A DNA stretch of 64,000 nt from CBDFNN01 sp965250215. GTDB lineage: Bacteria; Bacteroidota; Rhodothermia; Rhodothermales; DATKEJ01. Where the stretch lies: assembly GCA_965250215.1 (NCBI GenBank), contig CBDFNN010000004.1, positions 2,728,001 to 2,792,000 of the forward strand, read 5' to 3'. How positions within the stretch are numbered: the first letter of the stretch is position 1; every line of letters begins with the position of its first letter. The translations under genes and the position numbers were made by a program. A model generated the notes under the pieces. It was not told the origin of the DNA. It worked only from the letters and a program-made list of their open reading frames with translations, and did not search any database. Below are positions 1 through 9,188 of this stretch, in pieces.

Positions 1-915
1 ACCTGTAAGACGATAAGTGTAGGGTAATCCTCCTTGCCATGATTGGGGTACGACCGAACCAGTCATCCGCCCCAAAATTTCCTTTGCCGATCCGTATGGC
101 AATGGTGTCACTGGTATGGTGTGGAATGCTACATCCTTCGGATCTAAGCGGTCAATTTTCTCAGCTCCATCTAAAGGCAAAGCGGGTTCAAATGGAGTCA
201 GAGGATCACCAGAATAATCCAGCGCTAGCACTGAACCTCTTTGAACGGTGCTCTCACTAAAATAGCTGCCTTCAGGATAACTTAGGCCTCTCATATATCC
301 GGAGTCTTCCGGATCGGTGTACATGATCAATCCAAGTGCCCCAGCGGCTTCAGCATATTTGGCTTTGTATCCTCTGAAGTTACCCCCATATCTGGCGATT
401 GCAATCTTGCCTTTGACAGCAATACCAAGCTCTTCTAGCTCTTCAAAATCCTCTTTAGTACCATAGTTCACGTAGACAACTTCAGCAGTGACGTCCCCAG
501 ATCCACTGTAGGAGTTCCAGCCTGGGCCTACATCTTGTTGTGAGTAGGGATCTTCAATGAGGGCATATTCTTGGTTATTGAGGGGCATTCTGATAGGCAT
601 TACCAATTCTATTGCGATATCACCTGGACCAGTTGGCAGATAAATGTCATATGGATGCTGTACAGTCGCCATTCCAGCTTCCGTCATTACGCTGTGGATG
701 TAGTCAGCGACTGCTTTATTTTCAGGAGAACCCGCTCGATGCGGCACTTTAGTCAGCTCTTTGAGGTGCGCTCTGAATCGATCAGACTTCGGAAGCTCTA
801 AGAACAATTTTTCGATTTCTAATTGATCTTGTTGATTGGCAGCGAAGAAACCTGAGGGTTGTGCTGAGAGCGATATGCCAAAAGATAAAATGACGAGAGT
901 GAGGAATGCTTTCAT
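1..915 (-). CDS. M28-family peptidase, glutamate carboxypeptidase II-like (partial, N-terminal part)
   Basis: The reading frame starts at the ATG at 913-915 and runs open for 305 codons to the left edge, so the C-terminal part is outside the window. Residues 1 to about 18 form a signal peptide ending SLSAQ, which implies export. A segment with PA-domain character (residues about 115-220, VKGKIAIARYGG followed by KYAEAAGALGLIMYTDP) and the following SGDPLTPFEPALP region match the layout of glutamate carboxypeptidase II/NAALADase proteins. The zinc ligands of the M28 catalytic domain would lie in the missing part, so activity cannot be judged. The family removes C-terminal residues from peptides. 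A promoter-like sequence and a palindrome lie 11-50 bases upstream. Confidence 0.85.
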   Translation of the reverse strand, partial: MKAFLTLVILSFGISLSAQPSGFFAANQQDQLEIEKLFLELPKSDRFRAHLKELTKVPHRAGSPENKAVADYIHSVMTEAGMATVQHPYDIYLPTGPGDIAIELVMPIRMPLNNQEYALIEDPYSQQDVGPGWNSYSGSGDVTAEVVYVNYGTKEDFEELEELGIAVKGKIAIARYGGNFRGYKAKYAEAAGALGLIMYTDPEDSGYMRGLSYPEGSYFSESTVQRGSVLALDYSGDPLTPFEPALPLDGAEKIDRLDPKDVAFHTIPVTPLPYGSAKEILGRMTGSVVPQSWQGGLPYTYRLTG

Positions 916-925
916 ATGAGTTATT

Positions 926-946
926 TGTGTTACCCAAAATAACACA
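926..946. promoter_or_regulatory. Palindromic operator candidate (7+7+7)
   Basis: TGTGTTA and TAACACA form a perfect 7-base inverted repeat separated by 7 bases. The element covers the predicted -7 box of the M28 peptidase promoter, which is where a repressor would act. The partner regulator is not in the window. Confidence 0.4.
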
Positions 947-964
947 GTTATTGTGACAGACAAA
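934..964 (-). promoter_or_regulatory. Bacteroidota-type promoter for the M28 peptidase gene
   Basis: On the minus strand TTTG (plus-strand 961-964) is followed after 19 bases by TATTTTGG (934-941). This matches the Bacteroidota consensus TTTG-N19-21-TAnnTTTG except at one position of the -7 box. Transcription would begin about a dozen bases before the ATG at 915. Prediction from consensus only. Confidence 0.45.
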
Positions 965-1078
965 CATTGGACGAAGTACACGATATCCTGCATATGCTAA
1001 GCAGTAAACAAGTCCAGAAATTCTAGCCTTTCCATCCGAAAGCACGAAACCGAGATTATCAATCGATGTAATTCTGCT

Positions 1079-3082
1079 ATGCAAAACAGTAGACGAAAAT
1101 TCATAGGCAGTAGCCTCAGTACTCTAATTGGAATTCCATTTGTGAAATCCAATGCGATCTTCTTGAGCCAAGAGAAAGATCAACGATTTGAGCTCTTGTT
1201 CGGCCAGCGTCAACTCATAGATATGCGTGAGGTCTATCGATTTGATTTGAGATGGACACCAGACCTACGGGCAAATATGGCTCTTGATTTGGACATAGAT
1301 ATCACGGCAGCTCAGTCGCTTTCGACAAGTGATATTCCGGACTACTCAGAAAAGCTATTAGAGTCATCATTTCACACGCTGTTGACGCAAGTTAACGATC
1401 ATGCAAAGCACTCTGCTGCCCTTCTAAGAGGTCTTTCCTCAATTGAGGTCTGGCACCGATTAGAAAATAGTAATGGCGAAGCGATAGGTCTCGACTACGC
1501 AGCAAAGAATACCATTTCAATCTGCCTTGCTTGTGACTGGCTTGGCCAATTCATAGGAAATGGGGCACGTGTTGAAGCTCTGGCTAGTGTTGCAGAAAAG
1601 GGACTCGAGAGTATATATCGAGCTCTTGAAGAACTCCAATCTGAGGAAAGCTACAATGATTGGCGCCGCTCCGGACAAGACTCAAGCTCTGCTCCTATTC
1701 CAAGAGCATATATACAAGAATCATTTCTTCCCATTCAAGCTTCTTCTGCGCTCCTTGTTGGCGCAATAACCTTTGCAAGACAGTTTGGAAATAACAGTAG
1801 GGTCACTCAGTGGGTTGATCTGGGGATTAAATCAATTGTCGACAGAGCCGGACTTTTTTATAATGACGGTTCATTTCCAGGCTCTGCCTCCCAAGCCCTA
1901 TACGCAGGAGAATATCTAGCTTTAGCGACAGACGTGTTAAATCGTTTTGAAGTAATTGACATTCAGGATGCCATAAACTGGACCGGCTTAATTAGATTCC
2001 TTGCCAGTCACAGCTATACAAAAAGGAGAAGCCAGCCTCGTCTTATTGATTTTGGAGACACTGAAACACTTGTCAGTTCCTCACTTGCCTATTGGGTAGC
2101 GAATAGAAAAAGCGACGGCTACTCCAATTTCATTGGCAGCAAGTGGTTGGCAAATCACAATCGATTTGGCTTAGCCTGGTTTGACAAAAGGACGCAGGAT
2201 GCTAATCCAGTTCAAGGTCCTTCCTTGGACGAATTCGATAGTGGTTCGATCGTATATCGAGACTATGGTGGTCCCTCGGAGCTAATGGTTGCTACTCGAT
2301 TAGGTGGACCTATTCATGGAGAACATGGTGATCTCGGATCTATCGTTATTGGAGCCTATGGAGAGCTCTTCATTTCGCATCCTGGCTCCGATTCTTTAAT
2401 GGAAGGTCAGAGCAAGACCGTTTTGCGTCGCCCAGAGAACAAAAACGTACTCATAATTAACGGTAGGAGCCAAGATTTTTCTGATGGATTTGTAGGACGA
2501 GGTCGATCAGAGGCGATTGCCACTCTCATCAGATCTACAGAGTCTGACGCTTATTCTTCATGGTCAGCCGACATGTCCTCGTCTTATGGACAAGATCTTA
2601 GTGGATTGGCTTCTGCCGTCAGAAGCGTCTTCATAAGCAAGAAAGCCAATTGCGTCGTTGTTGTTGATAAAGTTTCTCTTTCTCAGGGTCAGGCGAGTGT
2701 CGAATCTCTATTTCGAATTGCCAATTCTGACTCTAAATCAGAGATCAAAACTGAAAACGGAAACATCGAGGTTCTACGACCAGAGGGACGATTGCAGATT
2801 CAGAACATCGGACTGAATGGCGCAACCTTAGTGAAGTCCTTAGACGACCCCTTTGAGAGTAGCTATCCTCAATATCGATCTAAAAGCTCAAAGCTGAACG
2901 CTAGTCAACTAGTTGTCACCGCCTTTTCTTTCTCGAAGAACGATGTTGAGATGGACAGCAGTTTGATTCTGAGGAATAATGGATCTATTCGCTACGAGAG
3001 AAAAGTCGATGATGTTCGAGTCTGGATAGATATCTTCGATGGCGAGAAAGTCCCAGATATCTCCCATCGGATACAAATCTAA
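1079..3082 (+). CDS. heparinase II/III-like polysaccharide lyase, Tat-exported
   Basis: A 667-residue protein starting at ATG with a twin-arginine signal (RRKFIG, residues 5-10). The helical toroid region (about 40-370) carries a DGSF segment like that of heparinase II/III and oligo-uronate lyases. It is followed by a beta-sandwich domain with H-G-E-H-G-D around residues 412-418 and GELFISHPGSD, the usual start of the heparinase II/III C-terminal domain. Such enzymes cleave uronate-containing polysaccharides by beta-elimination, giving unsaturated uronates. The gene converges on the GH88/KDG-kinase/KDPG-aldolase operon with only six bases between stop codons, which supports a role in uronic-acid glycan breakdown. 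The PL subfamily and true substrate (alginate, ulvan, heparinoid) cannot be read from the sequence. Confidence 0.8.
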   Translation: MQNSRRKFIGSSLSTLIGIPFVKSNAIFLSQEKDQRFELLFGQRQLIDMREVYRFDLRWTPDLRANMALDLDIDITAAQSLSTSDIPDYSEKLLESSFHTLLTQVNDHAKHSAALLRGLSSIEVWHRLENSNGEAIGLDYAAKNTISICLACDWLGQFIGNGARVEALASVAEKGLESIYRALEELQSEESYNDWRRSGQDSSSAPIPRAYIQESFLPIQASSALLVGAITFARQFGNNSRVTQWVDLGIKSIVDRAGLFYNDGSFPGSASQALYAGEYLALATDVLNRFEVIDIQDAINWTGLIRFLASHSYTKRRSQPRLIDFGDTETLVSSSLAYWVANRKSDGYSNFIGSKWLANHNRFGLAWFDKRTQDANPVQGPSLDEFDSGSIVYRDYGGPSELMVATRLGGPIHGEHGDLGSIVIGAYGELFISHPGSDSLMEGQSKTVLRRPENKNVLIINGRSQDFSDGFVGRGRSEAIATLIRSTESDAYSSWSADMSSSYGQDLSGLASAVRSVFISKKANCVVVVDKVSLSQGQASVESLFRIANSDSKSEIKTENGNIEVLRPEGRLQIQNIGLNGATLVKSLDDPFESSYPQYRSKSSKLNASQLVVTAFSFSKNDVEMDSSLILRNNGSIRYERKVDDVRVWIDIFDGEKVPDISHRIQI

Positions 3083-3088
3083 GCCCTA

Positions 3089-4585
3089 TCACCCTCGCGG
3101 TTTGGAGAGATAAATATCAAGTTCACTTTTCCAGTCAGCATAGATTTCTTTGTATCTCTCGCTCGATTCGAAATTCGGACTAATCGTTTTGAGGGGTCTC
3201 AATAGCTCAAACGCCGATTCAATACTTGAGTACGCGCCGCAACCAATTCCGGCACCTCTAGCAGCACCCAAGGATCCATCCGTGTCGAAGATTTCAACCT
3301 CCGCTTCTGAGACATGTGCAAACACAGTAGAGAAAGTATCGCTTAAGAACATATTGGCGTTTCCCGCCCTGACCTTGTTCGTCGATACTCCTAGCTCTTG
3401 CATTATTTCAATTCCGTACATCATGGCAAAAACGACTCCCTCCTGAGCTGCACGACATACATGAGCCCGTGTATGCCGATTAAGATCAAGACCGCTCCAT
3501 TTAGAGCCCAAATTGATATTGGAAAGAGTTCTTTCAGCCCCATTTCCATAGGGAAAGATTTTTAATCCATCTGAACCGTCATCGATACTCTTGGCGAGAT
3601 CATTCATTTCCTGATAGGAATCGACTGCCAAGTTGTCTCGGACCCATCGATTGGTAATCCCGCAACCGTTGACACACATTAAGACGCCGTAGCTAGGATT
3701 ATTCGTCGAATGATTTACATGCAGAAAGGTATTTACCCTAGATTCTGCATCAGATTTCACAAGATTGGAAACTCCATAGACAACACCCGATGTACCCCCG
3801 GTGGCAGCAACCTGACCCTGTTGAAATACACCAAGAGACAATGCATTGTTCGGTTGATCACCACTTCGATAGCTAATTGCGATACCTTCGGAAATTCCTA
3901 GTTCACTTGCAGCCGATTTTCCGACAAAAGCTTGTGGCGAAAAGACATCTACCCTTGGTGGCAATATCTTTGTCTCAAAACCGAAGTATTCCAATAGCTC
4001 GTTTGCCAAAGCATCTCGCTTGAAATCAAACATTATCCCCTCCGACAATCCCGTATTTGTCGTCTGAATATCTCCACTCATCTTGTAGGCAATGAAATCT
4101 CCCGGTAGACAGATCTTTGATATTTGATCAAATATCTCAGGTTCATTCCTCTTAACCCAAGCGAGCTTTGATGCAGTGAAATTTCCTGGGCTATTGAGCA
4201 AATTCCCAAGACAATATTCTTGTCCAAGATCACTGAAGGCTTTCTCTCCAGTTTCTACCGCCCTGCTGTCACACCAAATAATGGAAGGTCTAAGCACCTC
4301 ACCTAATCTTCCCAAGCAGACAAGGCCATGCATTTGGTAAGAAATACCGATTCCGGAGACAAGCCCTTCAAGCCCACCAACTTGGTCTCCGAGGGATCTA
4401 GTAACATTTATGGTTTCTGCCCACCATTGGTTTGGATCCTGCTCTGCCCAATCTTGCTTTGGAGTACTGATTTGCATCTCGGTGGAAGGGAATTGCGCAC
4501 TAGCAGTGCACAATCCGGATTCAATTTCAAGTAAGGATCCTTTCACAGAAGAACTTCCTATATCGATTCCGAGGAGATACTTCAT
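3089..4585 (-). CDS. xylB: FGGY-family carbohydrate kinase, xylulokinase-like
   Basis: A 498-residue protein of typical FGGY length. The N-terminus has the ATP-binding DIGSSSVKG motif (residues 8-16) and the sugar-binding YQMHGL motif, close to the GQMHGL of xylulokinases; GGTSGVVYG lies mid-protein. The usual GGGA adenosine motif near residue 405 reads AGNAN, so it is somewhat changed. It is the last gene of the operon 7683 to 3089, 37 bases after the GH88 gene. Expected role: phosphorylation of D-xylulose or a related ketose released from a mixed polysaccharide. Another ketose substrate is possible. Confidence 0.8.
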   Translation of the reverse strand: MKYLLGIDIGSSSVKGSLLEIESGLCTASAQFPSTEMQISTPKQDWAEQDPNQWWAETINVTRSLGDQVGGLEGLVSGIGISYQMHGLVCLGRLGEVLRPSIIWCDSRAVETGEKAFSDLGQEYCLGNLLNSPGNFTASKLAWVKRNEPEIFDQISKICLPGDFIAYKMSGDIQTTNTGLSEGIMFDFKRDALANELLEYFGFETKILPPRVDVFSPQAFVGKSAASELGISEGIAISYRSGDQPNNALSLGVFQQGQVAATGGTSGVVYGVSNLVKSDAESRVNTFLHVNHSTNNPSYGVLMCVNGCGITNRWVRDNLAVDSYQEMNDLAKSIDDGSDGLKIFPYGNGAERTLSNINLGSKWSGLDLNRHTRAHVCRAAQEGVVFAMMYGIEIMQELGVSTNKVRAGNANMFLSDTFSTVFAHVSEAEVEIFDTDGSLGAARGAGIGCGAYSSIESAFELLRPLKTISPNFESSERYKEIYADWKSELDIYLSKPRG

Positions 4586-4622
4586 ATAAACAGCGAGATA
4601 TTAATAGCAGTCAATTTCACAA

Positions 4623-5942
4623 CTAGGAAAGGAAAAATTTGAGATAGTTTCCGTTTTCAGATAATCTCTGTACATACAGAACGAGTTCTCTTAGGTGATA
4701 ATCGCCCCACATAGTCGCTTCTCCCTTTGCAACTCCGCCCTCCTCTGGAACATAGTCCCATCGATTTGGCCAATGATAGACGGAATGTAGAAGAAGACCT
4801 TCATGATCTTTATCTATACCGAGAAAGTCATCAGACAGCATCGTATCAAGCATTTTGAGAGCCGCCTGCTCATACTTTTTCCCTTCACTCCCAATATATC
4901 TGGACAAACGTAACATGCCCTGAGCAGCGATGGCCGAGGCCGAGCTATCAACCGGCTCCATGTTTGATGGTCCACCGGTATCCCATAGGGGTATTCCATT
5001 CTCAGGAGTATTCTCGATAAAATGATCTGCACTCGCCTTGCACGCATTCAAAAGAATGTCGATGACTTCATCTCGACCACCCCAATTTTGCAATTGATCT
5101 CCCTTGAGGGTCGATATATATTCAATTTGCTCAGCGAATCCCGTAATTACCCAAGCTTGTCCGCGAGTCCATGTTGAAAACGGCGAGTAACCCTGCTGAG
5201 TTGATGCACATCGATAGTTTCCGTCTACTGTATTGAATATGCTCTCATGAACAACTCGTCCCCTTTCATCATAGCCATCGCGATCTTCGCCGTAGTAAAC
5301 ATTGTATCTAGCTGTGGTAAGTAAGTGCTTCACTGCCCGGTCCAATAGTGACACTTTCCGATCATTTTCAGTCGAAAAATGATGGCCCAATTGATGGCCC
5401 AGAATTAGTGATCGAACGGTGCGTGCCGTATCGGAAAAAAGTGAATGCGGACCGTTAAACGAATAGATATAGCCCAAATTAGGATCAGCACAATCGGTCC
5501 ATCGAGAAGCTTGAGCCGTACTCGATGCCTTCAAAGCCATCTCTAAGTATTTTCGTTGCCAGTAATCTTCTACCACCTTGCTCTCGTTCATTAGACGAAG
5601 GAGAGCTCCGTAGGTACTTACATTATTGAAGCCATGGTCATGGACGCCAATATGGGTAACATGAGAAGCCATGTACTTCACGGTGTTTTCCGTGGCGTAT
5701 TTCAGAAAGTATTCCTCTCCAGTGGCATCGAATTGCAAAAAAGCAGATCCAAATTGGAATCCCTGAGTCCATTCGGTCCATCCTCTGGTGGAGTACTGTC
5801 CTTTCACCGTGTAAACGGGAGCTCCTTTTGATAAATCAAAATTCCGCTCAATCAGTCGAATCTTTTCTCCTGACAGCTCCCAGAAAGCTTCCAATCGATC
5901 CGAAAATGACTCTAATGTTAGTGCATTTTGAAATTGAATCAA
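4623..5942 (-). CDS. glycoside hydrolase family 88, unsaturated glucuronyl hydrolase
   Basis: A 439-residue protein whose W-x-R-G-Q-x-W segment (about residues 263-270), STQQGYSPFSTW, and late DTGGPSNMEPVDSSASA are hallmark stretches of GH88 alpha/alpha-barrel enzymes. These remove a 4,5-unsaturated uronate from the non-reducing end of oligosaccharides produced by polysaccharide lyases. No signal peptide is evident, so it probably acts in the cytoplasm. The start is a TTG at 5942; there is no early in-frame ATG. It lies 42 bases downstream of the KDG kinase gene in the uronate operon. Confidence 0.85.
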   Translation of the reverse strand: MIQFQNALTLESFSDRLEAFWELSGEKIRLIERNFDLSKGAPVYTVKGQYSTRGWTEWTQGFQFGSAFLQFDATGEEYFLKYATENTVKYMASHVTHIGVHDHGFNNVSTYGALLRLMNESKVVEDYWQRKYLEMALKASSTAQASRWTDCADPNLGYIYSFNGPHSLFSDTARTVRSLILGHQLGHHFSTENDRKVSLLDRAVKHLLTTARYNVYYGEDRDGYDERGRVVHESIFNTVDGNYRCASTQQGYSPFSTWTRGQAWVITGFAEQIEYISTLKGDQLQNWGGRDEVIDILLNACKASADHFIENTPENGIPLWDTGGPSNMEPVDSSASAIAAQGMLRLSRYIGSEGKKYEQAALKMLDTMLSDDFLGIDKDHEGLLLHSVYHWPNRWDYVPEEGGVAKGEATMWGDYHLRELVLYVQRLSENGNYLKFFLS

Positions 5943-5984
5943 GACAGTTTCTGTGTTTGACAGTTTAGAATTTCTTTACTCAGT

Positions 5985-7010
5985 CTATCTCTCAACTCGG
6001 CCTGTTCCAGAACCTTGGGCAAGTTTATCAACCTCCTCAACGGTCATCAGATTGTAATCACCAGGGATTGTCTGCTTTAAGCACGATGCAGCTGCAGCAA
6101 ATTCAACGGCCTCCTTGCTAGAATTTTTCTTAAGAAGTCCATAGATGAGACCACCAGCAAATGAGTCGCCACCTCCTACCCTGTCTATCAGATGAATGCT
6201 GTATTCTTTTGAGCGATAGGGATTTATGCAATCCTTCTCATCTAACATCAGAGCACTCCAGCCGTTGATTGAAGCGGAATGACTCTCACGGAGGGTGATA
6301 GCAACGGTGTCAAAATCGAACTCTTCTTTTAGTCTTAAGGCCAACTGATGATATCCTTCTTCGGCAAGTTTTCCAGATTCAACATCGCTCTCTGGTGCCC
6401 TCAGACCGAGACATCGATCAGCATCTTCCTCGTTGGCAATGCAAACGTTCACATACTTCATCAAACCCTTCATACACTCTCGAGCCTCATCAACCGTCCA
6501 GAGTTTTTTTCGGTAGTTCAGATCACAGCTTATCGTTAGTCCCATTTCCTGAGCGGTCTGGCAAGCCTCAACTAAATTTGATCTTGCAGATGCACCAAGA
6601 GCCGGAGTAATGCCCGTCCAGTGGAACCACTGTTGCCCCTCGAATACCTTATTCCAGTCTATCTCACCAGATTCGATAAAGTTGATTGCCGAATTTGCAC
6701 GATCATAGATAACCTTCGAAGGCCTCTGGCTAGCGCCCATTTCTAGGAAGTAGACTCCGATTCTGTCTCCGCCTCGTACGATTTTAGATGTATCAACACC
6801 ATACCTACGCAAGGAGTTTATCGCAGACTGTGCAATTTCATGCTTAGGCAATTTCGTGACAAATGAGGTCGGAATTCCATAATTGGCGAGAGAAACAGCA
6901 ACGTTTCCCTCTCCGCCTCCAAATGTTGATTCGAGTATCGAGGTCTGTACAAAACGTTGATGTGATGGTGGGGTCAAGCGAAGCATCAATTCTCCAAAAG
7001 TGACAACCAT
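5985..7010 (-). CDS. kdgK: PfkB-family sugar kinase, probable 2-keto-3-deoxygluconate kinase
   Basis: A 341-residue ribokinase/PfkB protein starting at ATG. It begins with GELMLRLTPP and has FGGGEGNVAVSLA, the N-terminal substrate-binding glycines. The C-terminal signature VGGGDSFAGG holds the catalytic Asp near residue 282. It sits seven bases after the KDPG aldolase gene. That pairing indicates phosphorylation of 2-keto-3-deoxygluconate to KDPG, the step joining uronate degradation to the Entner-Doudoroff aldolase. Substrate assignment rests on context. Confidence 0.85.
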   Translation of the reverse strand: MVVTFGELMLRLTPPSHQRFVQTSILESTFGGGEGNVAVSLANYGIPTSFVTKLPKHEIAQSAINSLRRYGVDTSKIVRGGDRIGVYFLEMGASQRPSKVIYDRANSAINFIESGEIDWNKVFEGQQWFHWTGITPALGASARSNLVEACQTAQEMGLTISCDLNYRKKLWTVDEARECMKGLMKYVNVCIANEEDADRCLGLRAPESDVESGKLAEEGYHQLALRLKEEFDFDTVAITLRESHSASINGWSALMLDEKDCINPYRSKEYSIHLIDRVGGGDSFAGGLIYGLLKKNSSKEAVEFAAAASCLKQTIPGDYNLMTVEEVDKLAQGSGTGRVER

Positions 7011-7017
7011 ATCTTCT

Positions 7018-7683
7018 CTAGTCTTTTTTCATTTCTTGACGAGCTCTTTTAACGGCCTCAACTAAACTTGCTGCATATTTCTTAATATCCTCAAACCGCG
7101 AATCCGCTATGGCCTCTGGATTTACGAGGGCAGAACCAACTCCCAGTGCAAACGAACCCGCACGTATCCAGTCACCTGCATTTTCTGAGCTAACTCCTCC
7201 TGTTGGCATTAATCGGAGGTGTGGAAGAGGAGCTTTTACGGCTTTGATATATTTGGGACCGAAAAAAGCGGCAGGAAACACCTTTATTACATCCGCTCCA
7301 AGCTCATGAGCCTCCTGAATTTCCGTCGGGGTGAAAGCACCTGGCATTATTGGAACGTCTAGGTTATGACTAGTCGCGATCAATTCCGCTTTCAAAATGG
7401 GGCTAACAACATATCGTGCTCCTGCATCCACAGCTCGTTTCAATGTTTCGGAATCGATCACGGAGCCTACCCCAAGTACAAGCCGATCTCCAAAGTCATC
7501 GTGTATTTGTCTGATTTGATCAATCGCTCCGGGTACAGTCATGGTAATTTCTAGGCACTCAACACCACCTTCCAGAATCGACATACAGGTATCCTTGACC
7601 TTCTCTGGTTCATCCATTCTTACAACAGCAACAATTCCAGCCGATCCGACCTTTTCTATTAATTCTCTTCGCTTGATTGACAT
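7018..7683 (-). CDS. eda: 2-dehydro-3-deoxyphosphogluconate aldolase (KDPG aldolase)
   Basis: A 221-residue class I aldolase starting at ATG. Glu45 in CLEITMTV and Lys134 in DVIKVFPA match the general base and Schiff-base lysine of E. coli Eda (E45, K133). The phosphate-binding LMPTGGVS and ALGVGSALV segments are intact. It cleaves KDPG to pyruvate and glyceraldehyde 3-phosphate. It is the first gene of the operon eda-kdgK-GH88-xylB, divergent from the FAD oxidoreductase gene with 194 bases between; I could not find a convincing promoter there. Confidence 0.92.
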   Translation of the reverse strand: MSIKRRELIEKVGSAGIVAVVRMDEPEKVKDTCMSILEGGVECLEITMTVPGAIDQIRQIHDDFGDRLVLGVGSVIDSETLKRAVDAGARYVVSPILKAELIATSHNLDVPIMPGAFTPTEIQEAHELGADVIKVFPAAFFGPKYIKAVKAPLPHLRLMPTGGVSSENAGDWIRAGSFALGVGSALVNPEAIADSRFEDIKKYAASLVEAVKRARQEMKKD

Positions 7684-7877
7684 TTATTTCTGTTTGAGGC
7701 ATGACGAAGATATGGTTTTACGCGGTCTTGAACATCAATTAGGACGGTAGTCTTGAGCCCAATTTGGTAGCTTTGCATAACTATGAATCATTAAGGAAGT
7801 ACCTATCCCTTGACATTTAAAAAAGGTATTATTGCCCAGCAACAGGAAGTACAAGTCCAATAAATAATTGTCTGAGC

Positions 7878-9122
7878 ATGAGAGTCGGAATATTAGGTGG
7901 AGGAATCGGGGGGTTAAGCTCCGGATATTTTTTGAGCAAATATCACGACAATCTCGAGATATACGAAGCTGCCTCATATACCGGTGGACTAGCCAGATCT
8001 TTTCGGTGGCATGATTTCGATTGTGACATAGGTCCTCACCGGTTTTACACGACCGAGCCCGATTTACTCGAGGAAGTAAAATCCTTGGTTCAAATGAACA
8101 AGGTCGTCAGAAACACAGCAATATTCGTCCGTGGAAAATGGATAAGTGATCCCGTGAATGCCGTAGAGGTTGTCTTGAAGTTTTTTCCACAACCGAGTAT
8201 CGATATTGTTTGGAACTATCTATTCAAGAAAAAACGTCCAGAGACACACTTTGAGAACATGGTTCTCAATCAGTTTGGTAAAGGTCTAAATGATTTCTTT
8301 TTCAAACCTTACTCTGAAAAACTTTTTGGAATTCCCTCATCGGAGATATCACCTGAGTGGGGTCGAGCTAAGCTCAGAGTATCAGGCCTCAGAGATCTCA
8401 TAGAACGTAAGTCAAAACTTTATTTCCGTGACTACTGGTATCCAAAAAATGGTGGCTATGGTTCATTTGGGGAGACTTTTTCTCAACGACTTGAACACTC
8501 CATCCATAGAGATCATCGTCTCACCGATATTGCAAAAAACCAAGACGGCCCGTACCACTGCAAGTTCGAAACCGAAAATCGGATAGTTGAGGAGCAGTTC
8601 GATCACATAATATCGACGATTCCAATAACGCTTCTCGCAAATATGTTGGGCAAGGAAGTTGCTCTTAGATTCAAAGGATCGTCGATATATTATTTTCACC
8701 TTAAGAAACCGTTCATGACAAAGAACCAGTGGTTCTACGTGGCGGACGAGAAGTATTCAATCAATCGAGTTGCCGAATTCAAAAACTTCTTGGGCGAAGG
8801 CCAACCTACGGACGAAACGGTTGTCGGGGCCGAGGTTACTAGAGAGGGATCAACTGTCGAATCGGTAACAGCCGAATTGATTTCGATGGGCCTCTTGATG
8901 GAGGAAGACATTCTAGATACCAAGATTGTCCAGCTTCCCGGTGTTTATCCAGTCTATGACATCGGATACGAAACGAAGATCGCGGAGTTAGAAGAGTTCT
9001 TCAAAGGACATCCTAACATCACCCTTGTAGGCCGGCAAGGAAATTTTAGGCATGTCGATATTGACGACATTCTGCTTGAAGCGCGGGACAAAGTCGAGGC
9101 GTTGCAATCAAGGCTTAAATAG
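7878..9122 (+). CDS. FAD-dependent amine-oxidase-like oxidoreductase
   Basis: A 414-residue protein beginning with a Rossmann FAD motif (GILGGGIGGLSSGY, residues 4-17) followed by E-x-x-x-x-x-GG at the second strand. The DIGPHRFYT stretch and the late GRQGNFRHVDIDD resemble the protoporphyrinogen oxidase/UDP-galactopyranose mutase-like group often found with glycan genes. The exact reaction is not known. The next gene, 66 bases downstream on the same strand, is an ABC exporter, so the two may be co-transcribed. Confidence 0.75.
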   Translation: MRVGILGGGIGGLSSGYFLSKYHDNLEIYEAASYTGGLARSFRWHDFDCDIGPHRFYTTEPDLLEEVKSLVQMNKVVRNTAIFVRGKWISDPVNAVEVVLKFFPQPSIDIVWNYLFKKKRPETHFENMVLNQFGKGLNDFFFKPYSEKLFGIPSSEISPEWGRAKLRVSGLRDLIERKSKLYFRDYWYPKNGGYGSFGETFSQRLEHSIHRDHRLTDIAKNQDGPYHCKFETENRIVEEQFDHIISTIPITLLANMLGKEVALRFKGSSIYYFHLKKPFMTKNQWFYVADEKYSINRVAEFKNFLGEGQPTDETVVGAEVTREGSTVESVTAELISMGLLMEEDILDTKIVQLPGVYPVYDIGYETKIAELEEFFKGHPNITLVGRQGNFRHVDIDDILLEARDKVEALQSRLK

Positions 9123-9188
9123 GTCGGATCAATCTAGAATAAGGTCGTTCTAGTCTCTGTTCTCTTCCACTCCGAAACGCGAATTGCC

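Noticed and set aside
782..1084. Minus-strand frame of 100 codons between the M28 and lyase genes
   Set aside because: It overlaps the signal-peptide end of the M28 gene in another frame and has no family features.
7810..7834. TTGACA and TATTAT upstream of the FAD oxidoreductase gene
   Set aside because: The spacer is only 11 bases, unsuitable for a sigma-70 promoter, and there is no properly spaced Bacteroidota -33 box.
9134..9153. CTAGAA-N8-TTCTAG inverted repeat before the ABC exporter
   Set aside because: Short arms, with no T-run or promoter around it; the chance level is too high to call.
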